DNA of 64,000 nucleotides, from the NCBI GenBank assembly GCA_905221615.1, contig CAJNDT010004890.1, positions 434,001 to 498,000 of the forward strand. Reading direction: 5' to 3'. Shown here piece by piece: positions 54,807-64,000 of this stretch. The translations under genes were made by a program, and so were the position numbers. How positions within the stretch are numbered: position 1 is the stretch's first letter; each line of letters starts with the position of its first letter. Under the pieces are notes generated by a model. It searched no databases, was not told where the DNA came from, and saw nothing but the letters and a program-made list of their open reading frames with translations. The DNA is from Symbiodinium sp. CCMP2592. Taxonomy: Eukaryota > Sar > Dinophyceae > Suessiales > Symbiodiniaceae.

Positions 54807-57800
54807 TCAGTCATCCAAGTCCAAGTCCACAACCCTCCTGAGCAAAAGATCCCACAGGAACCTATACTTGGCCATCATGGCAGCGGGAAGCTTGACAGCG
54901 GCGGTGCTATGCACACAGCTGCCGGCCAAATGAACCATAGTTCCCATGAAGCTCTCGGCACCGTAGCACCACGTCCTCATGAAGGCGTGCTTGCAAATCC
55001 CGTAGACGTGTTATGGACAGGGAAAATCTGAAATGCGGTCCAAGCTACAACCGCGGGTTCATAAACATGGCCGTGGAGGGCATGCGGCATGTGGGCAGTG
55101 AGGTGGAACTTCTGGACCATAGAATATCTCAAGAGCTTTTTCTCAAAGCAATGTTTTCCAAGCCATTGGTAGTGTTTCAGACATTTCTCCACGGACTTGC
55201 TGAATGCGATTTGGTCCTCCTTCTTCCATCTCACATCCGGCTGGTCCACCAAATCCTGATACATACAGTCTTCTTAAACCTATAGTTCGCGAAACTCTAC
55301 ACTTGAAACAAACTCTTCGGCAATTATTCTAGACATCCAAGGTGCATACATCTTCGCCAAAGCTTCAATGGCCAAGAAGCGATGCTGGGATTTTGGGTCC
55401 TCGTCCTCGGATAAGGTCCAAAAAAAGGATCCTGTAGCAGCATCTGTGAAAACAACCAACTACAGCATGACATAATATCTCAGGCAGGTTTCCTTGTACC
55501 GTTCTGCAAGCGACAGAGCAACCGGCACGAAGTGCCTAACTCGGCGTCCTTTCACATGTTTGAGAACCGGAAATACTTGGTTGGACTTCGCCACGTCCCT
55601 CCATTTCAATCTTCCGATTCTCTGGCTGGCAGCCACATGCAATCCTTCATAAATGGACTGTATTTCCTCATAAATCTCTTTCCAGCGGTCGTCCCTGTTT
55701 CCATGGCCTGAATCCTCAACCAAGTCCCACAAAAACGATCCGAGGAGGTGGCAGCTTATGCCCAGATCCCATGTGTGCAGAGTGTCCAAAGCAATTGCAA
55801 GTGGGTTGAGGCCAGGGATGGCGAAGAGCTTGTGGCCGCCGAACTCGTTGCAAAAGTCCTCTGCTGTCTTCACTTGCGTTCTCCAAGCAGCACTTGCTCT
55901 CAGGTCGTTCCATGGTACATCTGTCCTTCGCTTCATAGCACATATACTTGTCTCATACACACACACATATGCATATCTGTTTATACATGTACATGCATAA
56001 ACAGATACATATACATTTACATATACATATACAAAGACATATACATATACATATAAATATACATATACGTGGGAAATAGCATAACAAAACATGCGAATGC
56101 ACACATAGCATCTGGTTGCACCAGCACCACGGGCAGGGATGCTGCTGGTTGTGTCGCGGGAAAGCAAACTCAGAATAAAACCAGTCCAGGTCACCGATGA
56201 TTGCAAAGACCATCCCAGTTCTATGCTTTGCCATCCGTTTGAAACTGTCCACGATGGCGTCCCACAGATCAGCCAAAAGCTTTTCCGTGACAATACATTT
56301 TGGAATTGTAAACAACACCTCAGTGAGGCTTGGACTTTAGCTATAAAAGAAACCACTATTTAATATGCATTCGGAAACAAAAGTATTCTAGACTTTCATG
56401 CCGATTAAACATCCAAGGCACCAGCTGGCTGTGGTTCACCGGTAGTTTCGAGGTCATACTCCTCATACTCACCGTCAGCAGCGAATCAGTCTCGGTGTGC
56501 GGTGCGGCATCACCGTGCCTGATTTTTTTCTCGTGACAGCAAAAAACATCCTGATGGGCTGTCCAACCATTCTGTAACAAAAACAATCCAAGAACAAAAA
56601 GAAGTCTAAGCCTATATCCTTGGGCTGTCCAACCCATTCAATCCAGTCCATTCACCGAAACTGAAAGTATTTCTGATCTTCATGGGTTCCTTAGCGATTG
56701 TTCTTCTCGTTACACGGGCTGTCCAGCCCTTCCAACCCTTTGGCTGTCCAACCCTTCTGTGTCTTCATTCCTTCGCCATATTGTTCTTCTCCTTACAGGG
56801 TCCTTCAGCTCGTCGGCTCCTATGCGTGGCTCGGCCTCGGTCCTCTACACCCACAATCCATTCTGTAACAAAAACAATCCATGGGCTGTTCAACCCTTCT
56901 GCATCAAGTCCATTCCTCATCCGGGGTCCCCTCCTCAAAGTCACTCCTTCATGCCTTTGTTCCACCCGATCATCTCGTCCTTGCTGGCTGTTGCTTCTGT
57001 GACCCCCCAAACTGCCTTCCTTCCTTACATCTGGGCTGTCCAACCCCTCAAACTCTTTCACATCCATGGGCTGTCCAACCCATTCAAAGAAGTCCAGAAC
57101 CATAAGTGGCGGGTGTTCTCCCTCCAGATATTCTTGGGATCCCGGTCTGTCCAACCCCTCAAACTCTTTCACATCCATGGGCTGTCCAACCCATTCAAAG
57201 CAGTCCAGAATTCTCAAGCCACTGAGCCCATGGCACACGAGGCTCTTCCTCGTAGCTAAACCACAAGTGGCCGTCCTCGCTTCGGAGGAAGGACTGTCTT
57301 CCTATGTACGTGTACATTCCACATTGCCGGCATTGGTAAAGGAAATCTCTCGGATAGTTGCGGTTGATGGCCCTCCCTCTGGGCTGTCCAACCCATCAAA
57401 CTCTTTCACATCCATGGGCTGTCCAATCCCTTCAATGCAGTCCAGAATTCTCGAGCCAGTCAGCCCATGGCTGTCCAACCCTCTCTGTAACAAAAACAAT
57501 CCTTGGGCTGTCCAGCCCTTCTGTACCAAGACCATTGATGCGGCCAAGGTGCAGTGCAAAGGGCACGACGTGATTCTTGTCAGCGTCTTTGGAGAGGTTG
57601 CGGAAAAACGATTTTGAAGCTTGTATCCTGGGGTTGTCCCATTGCAACTGCTCCTTCCAAAAGTTTTCCACTCCATCCATGCCCAACACCTCCTCCAAGT
57701 TGCTGTCCTTGAGGGAGCCGATCCAGTCCTCCGGCAAAACAACAGGTACCTCTCCAGGGCATTCCGTCTCCGTTCCAGTAGGACTCTTGCCCTTCAGCGT

Positions 57801-58512
57801 GGACTTGATCATCCGGCACTCCGGAAACACCATGTCCTTGAAGAAGTTTCTCTTGAGGTCCCGTTGTATGTTGCCTTACAGTAGCCGCCGGAAAGTTGGA
57901 AGGCGGCAATTGGAACGGTTGATGCGGCAACGGCATCTTCCAACTTTAGGTTTGACTTGGTCCCATCTTCCAACTTTAGGTCCCGGTGTTTGGACCGGTT
58001 GATGTGGTAACGGTATCTTCCAACTTTCGGTTTGTGGGAAGCAGCTCCAGTAATGCAGAGAGAGAAACCGCAATTACTACGACGGCTCCAGTAGTGCTGA
58101 GAGAGGGAAGGGCAATTTCTACGACCACTCCAATATTGCAGCGAGAGAGAAACTGCAAGTACTACGACTGCTCCAGTATCGCAGAGCGAGAAAAGCTGCA
58201 AATACTACGACAGCTCCAGTATTGCAGAGAGAGAGAGAGAAAAGAAACTGCAAGTATTACGACCACTCCAGTATTGCAGAGAGAGAGAAAAGCTGCAAAT
58301 ACGACGACCGCTCCAGTATTGCACAGAGAGAAAAACTGTAAGTACTACGACCACTCCAATATTGCAGAGAGAGAAAACTGCAACTCCTAGGACCACTCCA
58401 GTGTTGCACAATTACTACGCCCGCTCCAATATTGCAGAAAGAGAAAAGCTGCAAATACCATGGCCGCTCAAGTATTGCAGAGGGAGAAAAACTGCAATTA
58501 CTGCAGTATTGT

Positions 58513-58580
<68 letters not shown>

Positions 58581-59283
58581 GGGAGAAGCTGCAATTAAAT
58601 ATTGGGTCTGACTTGGTCCCATCTTCCAACTTTGGGTCCCGGCATTTGGAGCGGTTCATGCGGTAATCAAAAGTTGGAAGGTTGCAAACTTGGAAGAATC
58701 CAAAGTTGGAAGATGTGTTTTATTCCAATTGTGGGGTGCTGAAATTTTGGGTGCGCATCTTCCAACTTTGCGGCTGCCACCATATACTGGTTGTCAAGAG
58801 AAACATGTATACATGTATACATTCACTTAATTAAGTCTCCATAAAGCTAAGAAACCCCAAAGATATCCTATGTGTAGTCTTACAATTTTCCATGGTTCGA
58901 AGTACTTAAGTTAAGTTTTGTTCATAGAGCTAAAGAACACAAAAAAAATCCAGTGTGTAAGAGTCCATGGTTCCAGGTACTTATACAAATACATATATAC
59001 TGTATCTACAATATATTGTTGGTAGAGCTACGAAACACCAAACATAATCCAATTTGTAAAAGTCCAAGGTTCCAGGTTGCAGGCCGTCACACCCCAATCT
59101 CTTCAGTGCATTGACATCTGGTGCATCGCAGCCAGACATGACGGCTGCACTGGCCACTTCCTGAACCAGAACTGCTGGGATATCTCCACTGCTCCATCGT
59201 TTCAAAAGCAGAATAGCCAAAGGGGATTTCAGTTCCTCCTTCCTTGGTGGGGGGCTCGCTGCCCTCTTCCTCGAGCTTGCCAT
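54807..59283 (-). CDS. multi-exon protein of a dinoflagellate gene family, transposase-like features
   Basis: I trace exons on the minus strand in this order. E1 59073-59283 starts MASSRKRAASPPPRKEELKS and includes LAILLLKRWSSGDIPAVLVQ. E2 about 57545-57874 reads NIQRDLKRNFFKDMVFPECR to VENFWKEQLQWDN and KNHVVPFALH. E3 about 56100-56320 includes IVDSFKRMAKHRTGMVF, GDLDWFYSEFAFPRHNQQHP and CPWCWCN. E4 about 55460-55930 includes PWNDLRASAAWRTQ, HKLFAIPGLNPLAIALDTLH and TWDLGISCHLLGSFLWDLVE. E5 about 55275-55430 reads LSEDEDPKSQHRFLAIEALA. E6 about 54995-55264 reads KFHLTAHMPHAL. E7 about 54807-54970 reads WCYGAESFMGTMVHLAG and ends DLDLDD, TGA. The layout (GDL-DW ... CPWC, DTLH-DLG, KFHL-H, W-Y-ESF) is one I recall from many Symbiodiniaceae hypothetical proteins and loosely resembles KDZ/Plavaka-type transposases, where a W-x(n)-E-x-F/R motif carries a catalytic Glu. 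That link is inference. No frame-disrupting stop seen in the exons. Confidence 0.65.
55930..56100. repeat. intron with (ACATAT)n microsatellite
   Basis: Separates CPWCWCNQM (E3) from TDVPWNDLR (E4). The two exons are in different frames, and this CAYATA-rich piece explains the switch. Confidence 0.75.
56540..57540 (+). repeat. intron rich in GGGCTGTCCAACCC motifs and ~110-bp tandem units
   Basis: At least ten motif copies. Three related units pair 'ctgtccaacccctcaaactc' with 'catgggctgtccaaccc' and 'agtccagaa' (starting near 57034, 57146 and 57382). 'ctgtaacaaaaacaatcc' recurs at 56571, 56865 and 57484. All in the same orientation; it produces spurious LSNPF reading frames. Confidence 0.88.
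57887..58040. repeat. CTTCCAACTTT repeat block, left of minisatellite
   Basis: 'aaagttggaag' and inverted 'cttccaacttt' copies, with 'ggtcccggtgtttggaccgg' at 57977. A second copy of this unit (tggtcccatcttccaacttt) lies at about 58613-58670 on the other side of the minisatellite. Confidence 0.85.
58041..58510 (+). repeat. ~45-bp minisatellite, about ten copies
   Basis: Consensus pieces 'ctgcaaatactacgaccgct' then 'ccagtattgcagagagagaa'. Copies vary in GA-run length. Lies in the first intron of the 54807-59283 gene. Confidence 0.92.
58514..58582. repeat. (GA)n microsatellite
   Basis: About 30 GA units, apparently grown out of the GAGAGA of the minisatellite unit. Confidence 0.95.
58670..59072. 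other. intronic sequence with AAGTTGGAAG copies and a TTAAGT palindromic stretch
   Basis: Several 'aagttggaag' copies to 58770, then AT-rich sequence with 'tccatggttccaggtactta' recurring near 58960 and 59060 as related text. No gene seen. Confidence 0.5.
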
Positions 59284-59299
59284 GGCTGGGTACAGGAGT

Positions 59300-59575
59300 G
59301 GGTTCGGGGATTATACAAAAGACATAGCATGCTGAGTTCTTTGCGGAATTTGCCAAACAGATATGGAAGTTACAATCTTTTCTTGAGGCAGCGATTACAC
59401 GGAGCTAAAGGTTAATTTTTCGGGCTAGTGGGTTCGGCGGATTATCCAAAAGACATATGATGTTGGTGCTTGTTTCAAGGTTCTAGGCTTTAGGGAATTT
59501 GCCAAAAAGCTATGGAAGTTACAATCTTTTCTTGAGGCAGCGATTACACGAAAGGTTCATTTATCGGGCTTACAC
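59300..59575 (+). repeat. tandem duplication, ~149-bp unit
   Basis: 'ggaatttgccaaacagatat' at 59345 and 'ggaatttgccaaaaagctat' at 59494, with shared 'ggaagttacaatcttttctt' and 'gaggcagcgattacac'. Confidence 0.85.
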
Positions 59576-59608
59576 CAACCCAGCAGCGTGGACTGTCCAG
59601 TCCGGGTA

Positions 59609-59708
59609 NNNNNNNNNNNNNNNNNNNNNNNNNNNNNNNNNNNNNNNNNNNNNNNNNNNNNNNNNNNNNNNNNNNNNNNNNNNNNNNNNNNNNNNNNNNN
59701 NNNNNNNN
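59609..59708. other. 100-base N run (scaffold gap)
   Basis: Exactly 100 Ns, a conventional gap placeholder; true distance unknown. The satellite array starts at the next base. Confidence 0.98.
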
Positions 59709-62700
59709 GCTTGCAGTCCAGCCTTATGGAAAGATAACAACATCCCCTGCGACAAATACCTTTTGACTGTTGCTCTGGATTCTGGCCCCCCGAAATGACG
59801 CTGCGCCGGTCCGAAAGTTTGTCGCACTCTCTGATGTCGACTTACAACATATATTTTCAAGACCCCTTTTCCCCGTAGACTCCTCCAGAAGTCCTCCGCC
59901 GGGAACAATTATAGTACTCTACCTTCATTCCCGGGTGATAATTCCTCCGCAAGCCAGGCTCGGCTACTCCTCACAGCCCGGACTCCGCGTACTCCGTTGA
60001 GTGTTGCTAACGGATGCGACGAAACTTTAGTACCGGGCATGCCTCGCCGTGACACTTTTTCTCAGCAAATGACACTGGCTCACCCTGACCTTAAAGCCAC
60101 ATGTCCTGGCTTGGTTGCTGCAAGGATCAGCCATGATTCCATAATCACCACCGGGCCGAAAGTTTCGACATGCAGCTTATAACATATGATGTATGCCGCG
60201 GAGAGGCGGAGAGCCCCCAGACCCATTTTACGTGGCCAGCATGGCGGAGTAATTACTTTCCGGGAATAAATTTATACTATTATATAGTTTCCGGCGGAGA
60301 GCTTTGCGGGGTTGTGCTAGGATTCTACGGGGGAAAAGGGGGGAACATGTGGTGATCTCTCAACTTCATGTTGTATGGCGAACTTTCGTCCTGCGGTAGC
60401 GGGCAATTCGGGGCTTGCAGTCCAGCCTTATGGAAAGATAACAACATCCCCTGCGACAAATACCTTTTGACTATTGCTCTGGATTCTGGCCCCCCGAAAT
60501 GACGCTGCGCCGGTCCGAAAGTTTGTCGCACTCTCTGATGTCGACTTACAACATATATTTTCAAGACCCCTTTTCCCCGTAGACTCCTCCAGAAGTCCTC
60601 CGCCGGGAACAATTATAGTACTCTAACTTCATTCCCGGGTGATAATTCCTCCGCAAGCCAGGCTCGGCTACTCCTCACAGCCCGGACTCCGCGTACTCCG
60701 TTGAGTGTTGCTAACGGATGCGACGAAACTTTAGTACCGGGCATGCCTCGCCGTGACACTTTTTCTCAGCAAATGACACTGGCTCACCCTGACCTTAAAG
60801 CCACATGTCCTGGCTTGGTTGCTGCAAGGATCAGCCATGATTCCATAATCACCACCGGGCCGAAAGTTTCGACATGCAGCTTATAACATATGATGTATGC
60901 CGCGGAGAGGCGCAGAGCCCCCAGACCCATTTTACGTGGCCAGCGTGGCGGAGTAATTACTTTCCGGGAATAAATGTGTACTATTATATAGTTTCCGGCG
61001 GAGAGCTTTGCGGGGTTGTGCCAGGATTCTACGGGGAAAAGGGGTGAACATGTGGTGATCTCTCAACTTCATGTTGTGTGACGAACTTTCGTCATGCGGT
61101 AGCGGGCAATTCGGGGCTTGCAGTCCAGCCTTGTGGAAAGATAACGACATCCACCGCGACAAACGCCTTGTGACTATTGCTCTGGATTCTGGCCCCCCGA
61201 AATGACGGTGCGACGGTGCGCCGGTCCGAAAGTTCGTCGCACTCTATGTTGTCGACTTACAACATGTGTGTTCAAGACCCCTTTTCCCCGTAGACTCCTC
61301 CAGAAGTCCTCCGCCGGGAACAATTATAGTACTATAATTTCATTCCCGGGTGATAATTCCTCCGCTAGCCAGGCCAGGCTATTCCTCACAGCCCGGACTC
61401 CGCGTACTCCGTTGAGTGTTGCTAACGGATGCGACGAAACTTTAGTACCGGGCATGCCTCGCCGTGACACTTTTTCTCAGCAAATGACACTGCCTCACCC
61501 CGACCTTAAAGCCACATGTCCTGGCTTGGTTGCTGCAAGGATCAGCCATGATTCCATAATCACCACCGGGCCGAAAGTTTCGACATGCAGCTTATAACAT
61601 ATGATGTATGCCGCGGAGAGGCGCAGAGCCCCCAGTGGCCAGGCGGAGTAATTACTTTCCGGGATAAATTTATACCCGGCGAGAGCTTTGCGGGGTGTGC
61701 TAATTCTACGCATGTGGCATGGTATGGCGAACTTTCGTCCTGCGGTAGCGGGCAATTCGGGCTTGCAGTCCAATGGAAAGATACAACATTGGACTATTGC
61801 TCTGGGCCCCCCGAAATAACGCTGCGCCGGTCCGAAAGTTTCGCACTACGACTTACAACATTAAGACCCCTACTCCTCCAGAAGTCCTTCCATTCCCGGC
61901 GGCCAGAGCCTCACAGCCCGGACTCCGCGTACTCCGTTGAGTGTTGCTAACGGGGCGACGAAACTTTAGTACCGGGCATGCCTCGCCGTGACACTTTTTC
62001 TCAGCAAATGACACTTCACCCTGACCTTAAAGCCACATGTCCTGGCTTGAAGGATCAGCCATGATTCCATAATCACCACCGGGCCGAAAGTTTCGACATG
62101 CAGCTTATAACATATGATGTATGCCGCGGAGAGGCGGAGAGCCCCAAGACCCATTTTACGTGGCCAGCGTGGCGGAGTAATTACTTTCCGGGAATAAATT
62201 TATACTATTATATAGTTTCCGGCGGAGAGCTTTGCGGGGTTGTGCTAGGATTCTACGGGGGAAAAGGGGGAACATGTGGTGATCTCTCAACTTCATGTTG
62301 TATGGCGAACTTTCGTCCTGCGGTAGCGGGCAATTCGGGGCTTGCAGTCCAGCCTTATGGAAAGATAACAACATCCACTGCGACAAATACCTTTTGACTA
62401 TTGCTCTGGATTCTGGCCCCCCGAAATGACGCTGCGCCGGTCCGAAAGTTTGTCGCACTCTCTGATGTCGACTTACAACATATATTTTCAAGACCCCTTT
62501 TCCCCGTAGACTCCTCCAGAAGTCCTCCGCCGGGAACAATTATAGTACTCTAACTTCATTCCCGGGTGATAATTCCTCCGCAAGCCAGGCTCGGCTACTC
62601 CTCACAGCCCGGACTCCGCGTACTCCGTTGAGTGTTGCTAACGGATGCGACGAAACTTTAGTACCGGGCATGCCTCGCCGTGACACTTTTTCTCAGCAAA

Positions 62701-63614
62701 TGACACTGGCTCACCCTGACCTTAAAGCCACATGTCCTGGCTTGGTTGCTGCAAGGATCAGCCATGATTCCATAATCACCACCGGGCCGAAAGTTTCGAC
62801 ATGCAGCTTATAACATATGATGTATGCCGCGGAGAGGCGGAGAGCCCCCAGACCCATTTTACGTGGCCAGCGTGGCGGAGTAATTACTTTCCGGGAATAA
62901 ATTTATACTATTATATAGTTTCCGGCGGAGAGCTTTGCGGGGTTGTGCTAGGATTCTACGGGGGAAAAGGGGGGAACATGTGGTGATCTCTCAACTTCAT
63001 GTTGTATGGCGAACTTTCGTCCTGCGGTAGCGGGCAATTCGGGGCTTGCAGTCCAGCCTTATGGAAAGATAACAACATCCCCTGCGACAAATACCTTTTG
63101 ACTATTGCTCTGGATTCTGGCCCCCGAAATGACGCTGCGCCGGTCCGAAAGTTTGTCGCACTCTCTGATGTCGACTTACAACATATATTTTCAAGACCCC
63201 TTTTCCCCGTAGACTCCTCCAGAAGTCCTCCGCCGGGAACAATTATAGTACTCTAACTTCATTCCCGGGTGATAATTCCTCCGCAAGCCAGGCTCGGCTA
63301 CTCCTCACAGCCCGGACTCCGCGTACTCCGTTGAGTGTTGCTAACGGATGCGACGAAACTTTAGTACCGGGCATGCCTCGCCGTGACACTTTTTTTTCAG
63401 CAAATGACACTGGCTCACCCTGACCTTAAAGCCACATGTCCTGGCTTGGTTGCTGCAAGGATCAGCCATGATTCCATAATCACCACCGGGCCGAAAGTTT
63501 CGACATGCAGCTATATAACATATGATGTATGCCGCGGAGAGGCGCGAGCCCCCAGACCCATTTTACGTGCCAGCGTGGCGGAGTAATTACTTTCCGGAAT
63601 AAATTTATACTATT
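59709..63614 (+). repeat. ~704-bp satellite array, six copies
   Basis: Unit starts taken at GCTTGCAG: 59709, 60413, 61116, 61761, 62340 and 63044 (last truncated at 63614). Spacing is 704, 703, 645, 579 and 704. The shortened spacings come from many small deletions between about 61636 and 62060. No rRNA, spliced-leader or tRNA motif recognised in the unit; the 61-codon frame repeated in each copy is a by-product. Confidence 0.95.
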
Positions 63615-64000
63615 CCCAGAGCATCCGATATTGAATTTTTTCAAAAAATCAATAGGGTTTTGAAATTTATGTAAAATCAAGCGTTTCTGGATTTTTTCAA
63701 TAGAGAACTTTTGCATGAAATTCAATAGAAGAGTAGAGTCAAAATCAATCGAGGATATCACAAAACCGATCCCATAAAATCAATCGAGAGAGCATGCATA
63801 AAATCAATAGAGAATGCACAGTAAAATCAATAGAGAATCCAGAATAAAATCAATAGAAAATCCAGAGTAAAATCAATAGAAAATCCACAGTAAAATCAAT
63901 AGAAAATCCATAGTTGCAGGGGCTGTCCAACCCTTTTGGTTTGGGCTTTCCAACCCATATGCAGCCAATTCTTGGCATGCAGTTGTGAAACGAATCATTT
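63615..64000 (+). repeat. right copy of the 386-bp direct repeat, continues past the window
   Basis: Identical by eye to 52436-52821, including the six-copy 23-bp array at 63775-63913. Joined abruptly to a truncated satellite unit. Confidence 0.92.

Noticed and set aside
56759-57617. Overlapping plus frames with repeated LSNPF and minus frames with VGQPMDVKEFEG
   Set aside because: Generated by repeated GGGCTGTCCAACCC units in an intron of a minus-strand gene.
58041-58510. CRISPR-like array
   Set aside because: The unit repeats as a whole with small variations; there are no unique spacers, and the context is eukaryotic.
59709-63614. 61-codon frame repeated in each satellite copy
   Set aside because: Short, not conserved beyond the repeat identity, and disrupted in some copies.
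52436-64000. Long terminal repeats of an 11-kb retrotransposon
   Set aside because: The repeat lacks TG...CA ends, no primer-binding site or polyprotein lies between the copies, and the interval holds minus-strand genes and a scaffold gap.

Overview
The window looks like nuclear DNA from a dinoflagellate, most likely a Symbiodiniaceae/Suessiales-type genome. The signs are: dispersed TTTAGGG/CCCTAAA (plant/alveolate-type telomere) tracts, a gene split into tiny exons with mostly GC splice donors and AG|G-type acceptors, dense short hairpin (MITE/introner-like) elements, a degenerate retroelement with a RanBP2-type zinc finger, and a multi-exon gene of a kind I recall as common among dinoflagellate hypothetical proteins. 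The genus assignment is inference. I noticed no rRNA, tRNA, CRISPR or bacterial operon structure.

Region 1 (1 to about 48,000) is intron-dominated. The firmest gene is a J-domain (DnaJ/Hsp40) protein on the minus strand, of which I could follow seven exons of 27-61 nt from 8826 down to 802; joined, they read a G/F-rich segment, a complete J-domain core with HPD, and the start of the following Gly-rich linker with an FDLF motif. It runs off or ends near the left edge. Elsewhere in this half I list short candidate exons found by eye from splice boundaries and peptide quality. Most are on the minus strand and a few on the plus strand (17.9-18.9, 33.8-36.5 kb). They lack homology support and their frames are often ambiguous. 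The space between exons is filled by telomere-like tracts, at least a dozen families of about 85-140 bp perfect or near-perfect hairpins (some nested, one with a possible 14-bp target duplication), and microsatellites including a 560-bp ACT array.

Region 2 (about 48,000-52,435) is a plus-strand retroelement-like coding block: a RanBP2-finger, basic/coiled-coil gag-like section broken by frameshifts, then an intact 580-codon ORF with repeated internal modules, then a frameshifted third module. It stops abruptly at 52,435 with no endonuclease or reverse transcriptase.

Region 3 (52,436-59,608) has a different repeat vocabulary: no TTTAGGG tracts, but many same-orientation copies of GGGCTGTCCAACCC-like motifs. 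It carries minus-strand genes: small coiled-coil/acidic ORFs (53.0-54.6 kb) and a multi-exon gene (59,283 to 54,807) with transposase-like features. A minisatellite and (GA)n tract sit in its first intron.

Region 4 (59,609-64,000) begins with a 100-N scaffold gap, then six copies of a ~704-bp satellite (one copy full of small deletions). At 63,615 the sequence switches to an apparently exact second copy of the sequence that starts at 52,436. Part of this right-hand structure may be an assembly artefact.
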